Positions 56,253-64,000 of a stretch of DNA of 64,000 nucleotides are shown piece after piece (position 1 is the first letter of the stretch; every line of letters starts with the position of its first letter). Under the pieces are notes generated by a model that saw nothing but the letters and a program-made list of their open reading frames with translations, had not been told where the DNA came from and made no database searches. This stretch comes from Agelaius tricolor (Eukaryota > Chordata > Aves > Passeriformes > Icteridae). The stretch lies in contig JALJCS010000054.1 of the NCBI GenBank assembly GCA_023055355.1, forward strand, positions 1,054,001-1,118,000. The letters run 5' to 3'. The translations under genes were made by a program, and so were the position numbers.

Positions 56253-56440
56253 GGAAAACCCAAACCTGGGAGACACCGGAATCCCTGTCCAGGCTTCCTT
56301 GGTGTTGATCCATCAGGATCTAATCCCGATCCATTGGGATTCTCCTCATGGGATGATTTAGATTCCTTGTTTGGAGCTGGTGCAGAGGAATCTGATTTTT
56401 GGGATTTGGGAAAATGGTCTGTTCCTGGAGTTACATGGAT

Positions 56441-56531
56441 GGGGAAGGGAAGGGAAGGGAAGGGAAGGGAAGGGAAGGGAAGGGAAGGGAAGGGAAGGGA
56501 AGGGAAGGGAAGGGAAGGGAAGGGAAGGGAA
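56441..56531 (+). repeat. (GGGAA)n purine tract, 91 bases
   Basis: Uninterrupted GGGAA pentamers, directly joined to an antisense CR1. They occupy the place where other copies read GGGAAGGGACC. Confidence 0.96.
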
Positions 56532-56740
56532 CACTTCCCACTGTCCCAGCTGGATCCAAGCCCCAGTGTCCAGCCTGGCCTTGGGCACTGCCAGGGATCC
56601 AGGGGCAGCCCCAGCAAATCTGGGAATTCCAGCCCAGCCAGGAATTCCTTGCCAAGATCCCAGCCCAATCTCCCCTTTCCCAGTGGGAGCCATTCCCTGG
56701 CTCCTGTCCCTGCAGGCCTTGTCCCCAGCCCCTCTCCACA
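56532..56740 (-). repeat. CR1 LINE 3' region, antisense, missing its tail
   Basis: CACTTCCCACTGTCCCAGCT through CCCAGCAAATCTGGGAATTC to CCAGCCCCTCTCCA. The terminal 50 bases are replaced by the GGGAA repeat. Confidence 0.9.
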
Positions 56741-56811
56741 GTTTCTTGTCCCAGAAAAAATGGCCCGGAAAAGATTCCCAGCCTATTCCATAAGGGGGGC
56801 TTCCCACCAGA

Positions 56812-56868
56812 TCCAGATCCAGGTTCTGATCGAGATCCAGATCCTGATCCCAATCCAGATCATGCTCA
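56812..56868 (+). repeat. Degenerate (CCAGAT)n repeat
   Basis: CCAGATCCAGATCCAGG and GAGATCCAGATCCTGATCC type sequence. Confidence 0.8.
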
Positions 56869-57509
56869 CTTTTATTAATACAGAGCAGAATCCCCAATTT
56901 CTGGGGAAAAGAGGCAATTTAGTGGGATTGGACTTTGGTAAACAGCCGTAAGAAAATGGGAAGATGAACTCTTCCATTGTATTCCTTCCCTGGATTTGGA
57001 GCCAAAGCAGAACCTGGGTGGTGTTTGTTTAACCTCCTGAATCCAAAGGTTTTCATTCCCCGTGAATCAGCTTCCAGCTGCTCCAGGAATTCCCGGGAGG
57101 GAAGAGGCTTCATCCGTGGGTGGGGTTTTTTTTGGGATGAGTTTCTTGTTTTGTTGTTTTTCTTTTCCAGGATCGTGGCCCATGGGTTGTCCGGGATGTC
57201 CCAAAATGGAAGGAGTTTCAGGTGGAATGAAAACGTGGAGCGCGAAAAGTTTATCCCAACTTTTGCAAACCTGGAATGAGGTTCAGGGTAGGTTCACTCC
57301 ATGTTATCTTCAAGTGCCTTCTTTCCAGCTTGGAATATTCTGGGATTTTGGAATGAAGCCCTCTTAGTTCTTCCGGACACAGAAGGACTGGGACCTGGAT
57401 TGTGAAGGAATTGGGGATTGTGTTTTCCACATGGAATTTCCCAGTGTTTGGAAGCCGCTCTTAGATCTCCCATAAAAGGGAGATGGTCAAGACACCAAAA
57501 CTCCTCGGG
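56869..57509. other. Intergenic, no gene recognised
   Basis: Non-coding. Confidence 0.55.
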
Positions 57510-57626
57510 CAGTGCCCAAGGCCAGGCTGGGCACTGGGACTTGGAGCACCCTGGGATAGCGGGAGGTGTCCCTGCCCATGGACGGGGTGGGATCCTTAAA
57601 ATCCCATCCAGCCCAAACCATTCCAT
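57510..57626 (+). repeat. CR1 LINE 3' end
   Basis: AGTGCCCAAGGCCAGGCTGG, GGAGGTGTCCCTGCCCATGG, CCAAACCATTCCATGG. Confidence 0.9.
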
Positions 57627-58079
57627 GGTTATTAAAATGCTGGAAAGGTTCACAGGAGAAGCAGGATCCCCCCGGAAGGTTTTGGCTGAATTGGAGGTGC
57701 TTTTCCCAGACGGACACACTTGGGATCCTTCATTTTGGGGGAAAATCCTGGGAGAAGCTCAGGCCCTGCTGGATCATCTCAGGCCAGTGGTGGCTGAACA
57801 AATAATTCCCTTTTCCCACAGTGAAATTGGAATTTCCCCCTCTATTTTCCATATTTTCAACACCTGGATCCACATCTCAAGCGCCTGAAATTCAGAAATC
57901 CTTAATAACCAGATAATTTCAAATGCTTGGATCAAATAACTTCCTATTTGTAAGGATTTCTTTTCCAGCATTTATAAAATCTTTTTTTTTTTTCCTTGCC
58001 ATTTGTATCCAAACCACATCCCAGACACTCCAACCCCATCCAGAAAAAAAAAAAATTCCGTGTCTTCCTACAGCCCTTT

Positions 58080-58330
58080 GATTCCTCGGGAAGCATCTGG
58101 CCTGCAGGAATATGGACAGGCTGCAAAATTCCCTTGGAGTGCCGGAGCATTTTATGGATTATCCGGACAATGGGAACCAGGAGGTTTTCGACACCTCATA
58201 AATCCCGAATCCCGCGGGGCCGCCCCGCGCTGACACATTCGGAGCTGGAAAAGGGGGAATTTTAATCACGGGATTGATGGCACGACACGGCCATGGGAAT
58301 TCATCAGCCCGAGTCCTGGGATGATCCCGT
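58080..58330. other. Candidate conserved or CpG-rich element
   Basis: AATATGGACAGGCTGCAAAA, GGTTTTCGACACCTCATAAA, CCGCGGGGCCGCCCCGCGCT. It differs sharply from the background and holds a near-palindromic GC-rich core near 58213-58232. Confidence 0.35.
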
Positions 58331-58406
58331 GGCGTGGGCAGCAGGAAAGGTGGGAATTCTGTCCTTCTGTCTCACTGAACTGCACAGATACGGATATTCC
58401 TTGGAT

Positions 58407-58746
58407 CAGGGATGGGCACAGGTCCTGCCATTCCCTGGATCAGGGATGGGCAAAGATCCTGCTATTCCTTGGATCAGGGATGTTCATGGATCCTGCCATT
58501 CCCTGGATCAGGGATGGGCAAAGATCCTGCTATTCCCTGGATCAGGGATGGGCATGGATCCTGCCATTCCCTGGATCAGGGATGGGCACAGATCCTGATA
58601 TTCCCTGGATCAGGGATGGGCACAGATCCTGCCATTCCCTGGATCAGGGATGGGCATGGATGCTGCTATTCCCTGGATCAGGGATGGGCACAGATCCTGC
58701 CATTCCATGGATCAGGGATGGGCACAGATCCCATTAACCAGGAATG
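58407..58746 (+). repeat. 34-bp tandem array, ten units in perfect register
   Basis: Units start with CAGGGATG at 58407, 58441, 58475, 58509, 58543, 58577, 58611, 58645, 58679 and 58713, always 34 bases apart. The core is CAGGGATGGGCACAGATCCT followed by GCCATTCCCTGGAT. There are only point differences and no indels. Confidence 0.97.
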
Positions 58747-58820
58747 TGCCCAGATTCCGCTCTTCCCCCACAGATCCCGCACTGTCCCACCCCCTGTTCC
58801 ACACAACCCCGGGATTTTCC
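58709..58820 (+). repeat. Duplicated block, copy 1 (112 bp)
   Basis: Starts in the last unit of the 34-bp array and continues CCCATTAACCAGGAATGTGC to ACACAACCCCGGGATTTTCC. It matches 60119-60230 with about six differences. Confidence 0.93.
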
Positions 58821-59532
58821 CCAGCCTGTTCCCAGATGAGCCAATTAAACAGAAAACTCCACTTTTCCCGCTCATTTCCCACCCTGACACCCGGCCTGGC
58901 AAAGGATGGGATTTTCCCTCCCTCTTCCCACCCTTCCCTTTCCCAGGGCCTTTCCAGACCCTCATCCCGCTCATCCTGGGCGATCCCGAGGGCTCCCCAT
59001 GCGTTTGCCTGTTCCCCATTAAATCCCAACCCTGGCTCCTCTCATTAGGGAATGAGGGCTGGAACGACTTAAATTCATGGAGCACTTCAACCCCACATCC
59101 CTGGCTGAAGGATCCACAGAAAAACGGGGGAATTTTTCCCGCCTGGATGCACCAGACCTTGCTGGATTTAAGACCCTCTCATTCCAAGGATGTGACTAAA
59201 ACTGGGAGCAATCCCTGGATCCTTGTATTTGTCTGTCAGAAAGCCTTGGATTGCATTGGTGATTCCATTTGGGAATGCGGTGATCCTAATGGGATATTCC
59301 AGAGGTCCACGGCACCAACCACAGCCGGGAATGTGAGGAATTAGAGCAGAGCCCATGGGAACACTGGGATCCCTGGAAAGCCGTGCTAACCCTCGGCTCT
59401 GCCTGTCCCACATGGAAAACCAAGGGAAGTGGGAGCTCTGCCAAGATAAACGAGCTGCTGCTCCCGAGCAGGAGATTCCAGGGATCAGGAATGGCGTCCA
59501 TGACGTCATCTGGGAATCAGGGAATGGGGTGG
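58821..59532. other. Intergenic, no gene recognised
   Basis: Non-coding. Nothing specific. Confidence 0.55.
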
Positions 59533-59726
59533 GATAGAAGGCACCTGAAGGATCATCCCAATCCCACCCCATTCCGTGGGCAGGGACACCTCCCACTGTC
59601 CCAGGTGGATCCAGCCTGGCCTTGGGCACTGCCAGGGATCCAGGGGCAGCCCCAGCAAATCTGGGAATTCCAGCCCAGGCAGGAATTCCTTGCCAAGATC
59701 CCAGCCCAATCTCCCCTTTCCCAGTA
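59533..59726 (-). repeat. CR1 LINE 3' end, antisense, cut at CCTTTCCCAGT
   Basis: CCATTCCGTGGGCAGGGACA, GGTGGATCCAGCCTGGCC, CAAATCTGGGAATTCCAGCC. Confidence 0.9.
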
Positions 59727-59939
59727 AGGAGATTTAAGGTCACATCCCACCCAAAGCATTCCATGATTCCATGATGACTCCATCCTGTAATTTTCCCCTC
59801 ATTTCTAAAGGATTTTGGCCCTTCCAGATCCCTGGATTTCTGTCGCTCCAGTGAAATCATCCCCGTCCCACTCCAGCCTCGGCACCACTCTCATTCCCTG
59901 GAAAAAAATCTTCAGGTTTCATGGAGCATTGGGATAACA

Positions 59940-59985
59940 AATCAGGGAATGGTTTGGCTTGGAAGGGACCTTAAAGCTTCTCCTG
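59940..59985 (-). repeat. Very short CR1 end, antisense
   Basis: CAGGGAATGGTTTGGCTTGG, AAGGGACCTTAAAGC. Confidence 0.75.
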
Positions 59986-60118
59986 GGTTTCTCCCAAGGA
60001 ACATTTTCAAGGATACTCCATGGAATAAACACCATTTACCGGAGTCCTTAATCCCAAATTATCCACACCAGGCCATGATTGGGATGGGAATTCTGATTTT
60101 TATCCCAATATAAATCCT

Positions 60119-60230
60119 GGATCAGGGATGGGCACAGATCCCATTAACCAGGAATGTGCCCAGATTCTGCTCTTCCCCCACGGATACCGCACCTGCCCAC
60201 CCCCTGTTCCACACAATCCCGGGATTTTCC
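60119..60230 (+). repeat. Duplicated block, copy 2 (112 bp)
   Basis: Begins with a single leftover 34-bp unit end (GGATCAGGGATGGGCACAGA) and continues as copy 1 at 58709. It lies 1.4 kb downstream in the same orientation. Confidence 0.93.
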
Positions 60231-61021
60231 AAATCTTGGGGTTTATCCCAGCCAGGGAACTCTGGAAAACTTTTTTAGGAATAAACCCCATTGGTCTTGT
60301 GGCTGCTTCGCTCCCGTGGAATTGGAATTCCTGATTTGCTGGGTGGGTTTTTTTGGGGAAAAATTCCTGAGGCTGGGGGTTGAAGAGCCAGATCCATTTG
60401 GGAATAACAACTGTAAAATCCCCTCCTTGGGGGGGATCCTGGTGTGGGATCTCCATTTTCCCAGGATCTGGAGCTCGCGGGGCTGTCGGTCAGCTGCAGG
60501 CTGGAATTCCCACATAAAACGCTTGGAATGTTTTGAGGAGAGCCCATAATCCTTGGGAAAAATGATGGCCTTGGACACTTCCCACCTGTAAGGGGATGAA
60601 AGCTCTCAGCACCAGCCTGCGGCTGCTTCCCGGGAATAAATCATCCCAACCCCTCCTTCCAGGAATTCCGGGATCAGCCCCGAGCCATAAATTAGGAGCA
60701 AGTGGGAAAAGCTCCGCTCCCGGATGCTGGGACAGGCTTCGGATGTGGGAAATACCCCGGAGGGAGTTGGAATTTTCATGGATCCTCCTCCTCCTGCTCC
60801 GGATTTAAACAGGAGCTGTTCCTGCACAGAACATTCCCAGATTCCTCCGGAGAGGATTTGTCCCACTCAGCCCCTGGGGGTGTTTCCAGATCTGTAAATT
60901 CCCAATGCCTGGGAAATGTTCAGCCCATTCCCCGTGCAGGGGAGGCAGGAAAAAACACTTCCAGCCTTTCTTTATCCTTTTATTTTCCCTTTTTTTCCCA
61001 TTTCTTTTCCTTTTTTTTAAA
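60231..61021. other. Intergenic, no gene recognised
   Basis: Non-coding. The last 60 bases become T-rich and lead into the pyrimidine tract. Confidence 0.55.
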
Positions 61022-61227
61022 TTTCTTTTTCCTTTCCTTTCCTTTCCTTTCCTTTCCTTTCCTTTCCTTTCCTTTCCTTTCCTTTCCTTTCCTTTCCTTT
61101 CCTTTCCTTTCCTTTCCTTTCCTTTCCTTTCCTTTCCTTTCCTTTCCTTTCCTTTCCTTTCCTTTTCCTTTCTTTTCCTTTTCCTTTTCCTTTTCCTTTT
61201 CCTTCCTTTTTCCTTCCTTTTTCTTTT
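61022..61227 (+). repeat. 206-base pure homopyrimidine tract, (CCTTT)n
   Basis: No purine occurs from 61022 to 61227. It is mostly CCTTT pentamers with CCTTTT variants at the 3' side. It is the complementary type to 39069-39327. Confidence 0.97.
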
Positions 61228-61330
61228 ATTTTTCCTCTCTGGAATGTTAGGGAGGTGCTTGGAGTGACTGGCACTGACTGCTTGGAATGTGGGGAGATTC
61301 CATGCTGAAAAATTCCCAGAATTGCTAACA

Positions 61331-61495
61331 TATTATTTATTATTTATTATTTATTATTTATTATTTATTATTTATTATTTATTATTTATCTATTGTTATT
61401 TACTTGTTATTATTTATTATTTATCACAATTATAATTATCATTTAATCAATATATCATTATATTAATTGATCTATTGATTAATATATTAATAAAC
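61331..61495 (+). repeat. (TTATTTA)n-type AT repeat and AT-rich tail
   Basis: Heptamer-like TTATTTATTATT repeats to about 61420, then ATTAATTGATC-type AT-rich sequence. Confidence 0.93.
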
Positions 61496-61513
61496 GATAG
61501 CAGCAATAATGAC

Positions 61514-61712
61514 AATAGAATCAGTGGTTTGGGTGGGAAAGCTCATCCCATTCCATCCCAAGAACAGCTCCCACTGTCCCAGGTGGATCCAACCTTTCCC
61601 TGGACACTTCCCGGGATCCAGGGGCAGCCACAGCAAATCTGGGAATTCCAGCCCAGCCCCTCCCCACCCTCCCGGCCAGGAATTCCTTCCCAAATTCCCA
61701 CCCATCCCTGCC
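61514..61712 (-). repeat. CR1 LINE 3' end, antisense
   Basis: ATAGAATCAGTGGTTTGGGT, CCCACTGTCCCAGGTGGATC, CAGCAAATCTGGGAATTCC, CCTCCCCACCCTCCCGGCC. Confidence 0.9.
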
Positions 61713-61989
61713 CTCCATCCTCTCAGGGAATATTCCAATCCCGTTTTCCATTTCTGACTCCGCAATCCATCTTGAATATCCAAAAATCCAGGAAAAAACA
61801 ATTCCCAAAATTCAGCCACGCTGAGCAACTCCTTAGGCCCTGCGGGCTTCCTAAAAACCGGAAAACTTTGAACTCTTCCTGTGAACATTCCCAAGTTCCC
61901 TTTGCTCTTCCCAGACTTGAGAAACTCCTCATCCCTCCCCTTTCCCTGGAATATTTTCCGTGTCCCTGGAATATTCCGCTCCAGCCTCC

Positions 61990-62280
61990 TGGAACGTAAT
62001 TAACAACCCCGGCAATGGGAGAGAGCCGTAAATCCTGGCATCCCCCGGAATTTTACTGCGCTCCGAAGGGTTGGTATCGTCAGGCTCCACAAATCACCGG
62101 GATGAATCGGATTTCTGGGATGGCATTTCATCAAAATGTTTTACGGCTGTGCCACTCCGAGCTTGGATTTACGGCAGCGGCGGCTCCGCATGGAAATTTC
62201 AGGGAAAAAAGGGAAAATAACCCCGAGGCAGCTCCGAGTGGGAGAACTTGAAAGAGTTCTTGGTTTCCTTTCCCAAACTT
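61990..62280. other. Candidate conserved intergenic element, CpG-rich
   Basis: CTGGAACGTAATTAACAACC, GCGCTCCGAAGGGTTGGTAT, CATCAAAATGTTTTACGGCT, TTTACGGCAGCGGCGGCTCC. Repeat-free, with a CpG level unusual for this window. Function unknown. Confidence 0.38.
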
Positions 62281-62354
62281 TCTTGGAAAAGGTGAGATTT
62301 TGGGGATCTGTGTGGGTTTGGCTCATCCTGGTTGGCTCGGTGTTTGTCACCGGG

Positions 62355-62868
62355 AGAAATTGTGGATTCTCCATCCTGGGAATTGTCCATGGATAGGTTG
62401 CAGCAAGCTGGGATGATGGGAGGTGTCCCTGAGCATGGATGGGGTGGGAATGGGATGGGATTTAAGTGCCTTCCCACCCAAAACATTCCAGGATTCTGGA
62501 GCCCCTCTGCTCTGGAGCCAGGCTGGGAGAGCTGGGAATGTTCCCCTGGAGAAGGGAAAAATCCAGGGAATCCTCAGAGTCTCTGCAGGGGCTCCAGGAG
62601 AGCTGGAGAGGGGCTGGGGACAAGGCCTGCAGGGACAGGAGCCAGGGAATGGCTCCCACTGGGAAAGGGGAGATTGGGCTGGGATCTTGGCAAGGAATTC
62701 CTGCCTGGGCTGGAATTCCCAGATTTGCTGGGGCTGCCCCTGGATCCCTGGCAGTGCCCAAGGCCAGGTTGGACACTGGGGCTTGGATCCATCTGGGACA
62801 ATGTCCCTGTGTTGGAATGGAATGGGATTTAATTTCCCTTCCCACCCAAACCATTCCATAATTCCATG
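62355..62868 (+). repeat. Chimeric CR1-CR1 unit (junction near 62497)
   Basis: First part ends ACATTCCAGGATTCT, preceded by CCCTGAGCATGGATGGGGTG. Second part starts GGAGCCCCTCTGCTCTGGAG and ends CCATTCCATAATTCCATGG. Confidence 0.92.
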
Positions 62869-63383
62869 GAATTTCATTTACAAGACAATCCCAAGTATGG
62901 AAAGTCCAAACCTCTCCTGGAAATCAGAACCAAATCCTCAGAATAAGGAGGAGATTTCCTGATTTTTTATGATTTCCTTCCCTTTTGTGTGTCCCTGGAT
63001 CCTGGAGCACCTGAGCTCATGGGCTCCTCATCCCAGGAGATATTCCAGGGAATCCCCAGGCTCTGCTCCCACCCATTCCCCCTCATCCCACTTTTCCCAG
63101 CTCTATTTCACCTTCTCCCGGTGTTTGTGCTGGAAAAGTTTTCCAGCCCCACTTTTCCAGCCCCACTGCACTTTTATTCCCAGAGAACCAAATTAGGGGG
63201 ATTTTTTGGGATGCCTTTTCCCTTCCTCATCCCATCCCTGTCAGCCTCCGTGATTTCCCCTTTCCCAGGAGTTTCCCTCTGCTCCAGCACTGGCACGGGC
63301 TAAAATCCCAATCCCACCTGAAAAGCAGGATGGGAATCCCAACAGGAAACTCCACCTGTGCCTGGCGCAGCCTTGGCTGGGAG

Positions 63384-63430
63384 ATTCCAGAGGATTCCAG
63401 AGGCGAATTCCAGAGGCAAATTCCAGAGGG
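63384..63430 (+). repeat. Decamer repeat ATTCCAGAGG
   Basis: Four units with small interruptions. Confidence 0.88.
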
Positions 63431-63756
63431 ACTGACAGCACCTTGAGACCCATGATGGGAGCAATCCCAGCATCCAGCACCCTCTGGAATTCCAGCATTT
63501 CATGGAAGTGACTGGGACAGGAGAGAGAAGGAGATGGCAGAGCATGGGAAAAAATTCCAGGATTTTTCCAGGCCTTTGAGGGTGAGAATGATGGGAATAC
63601 AAGCTGGAATTGTCTGAGATTTAATTAAAGTAAAACTGGGATTTCCTGGGCTAAGCCAGACTTTAGTCCCGAGTGGAGCTGGGTTTAATCTGCCTTTTCC
63701 CTGTTTTCCCCGTTTTTCCCCACATTCCCACTTTTCCCAGGAGCTGGGAATCCTTG

Positions 63757-63797
63757 GGGTTAATTACCCTGTTAATTATCCCTGTTAATTATCATAT
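63757..63797 (+). repeat. Short tandem repeat of TTAATTATCCCTG
   Basis: Three units of about 12-13 bases. Confidence 0.85.
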
Positions 63798-63889
63798 CCA
63801 ACCATTCCCGGGATTCTTTCAGTGATTTCCTGCAGGATTAAAATCCCTGGAAATGGGAAAAAAACCCCTTGGAAGTGGCACTGAAGGAC

Positions 63890-63945
63890 AGGCTGGGATT
63901 GAGGATCCCAGAGGACTTTTCCAGCCTTAAAAATCCTGGGATTTG
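63890..63945 (+). repeat. Weak CR1 end (second type)
   Basis: CAGGCTGGGATTGAGGATCC, GGACTTTTCCAGCCTTAAAA. Diverged. Confidence 0.5.
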
Positions 63946-64000
63946 GGGATTCCTCTTCCTTCAATCCCAGCTGGAGGCTGAACACAGTTGGAGTGGTGGA

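Noticed and set aside
58407..58746. CRISPR-like regular repeat
   Set aside because: Units are head-to-tail with no spacers and the genome is vertebrate. It is a minisatellite.
20620..64000. Exons of CYP26A1 or CYP26C1
   Set aside because: No cytochrome P450 heme-binding FxxGxxxCxG motif or other P450 motif was seen in any frame. The genes probably lie beyond the window.

Overview
This window is vertebrate nuclear DNA, almost certainly avian and probably songbird. It has split genes with GT-AG introns and dozens of 5'-truncated CR1 LINE copies with the bird-type ATTCCATG tail. It also has homopurine microsatellites and no bacterial-style gene layout. The species cannot be named from the sequence alone.

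The only protein-coding gene I can support is the 3' end of myoferlin (MYOF) on the + strand. Twelve exons between 493 and 20143 splice into one open frame of 482 codons plus a stop. They cover the end of the C2E domain, the inter-domain linker, the C2F domain and the single C-terminal membrane anchor. Every internal boundary has GT and AG, the phases agree throughout, and there is no frameshift or early stop. The upstream exons lie outside the window.

The MYOF introns are packed with CR1 fragments. They also hold four different minisatellites: about 200-217 bp units at 2918-3760, about 22 bp at 7474-7819, 35 bp at 17695-18455, and 19-20 bp at 19837-20098. A few stretches are free of repeats and compositionally distinct, and could be regulatory.

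From about 20.6 kb to the end I find no credible gene. From known vertebrate gene order I would expect the interval between MYOF and the CYP26A1/CYP26C1 pair, but no CYP26 exon is visible. The interval holds CR1 fragments in both orientations, two precise tandem arrays (20 bp units near 55.1 kb, 34 bp units near 58.4 kb), long homopurine and homopyrimidine tracts (39.07-39.33 kb and 61.02-61.23 kb), AT-rich blocks, and several candidate conserved non-coding segments.

The most unusual observations are these. A chimeric CR1-CR1 unit recurs with the same internal junction in six places. The pentamer ATTCC/GGAAT saturates non-coding sequence. The last MYOF acceptor sits behind an array of decoy splice acceptors. 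A CR1 tail forms the acceptor region of another MYOF exon. Repeat names rest on recalled family consensus sequences, and conservation of the non-coding segments is untested.
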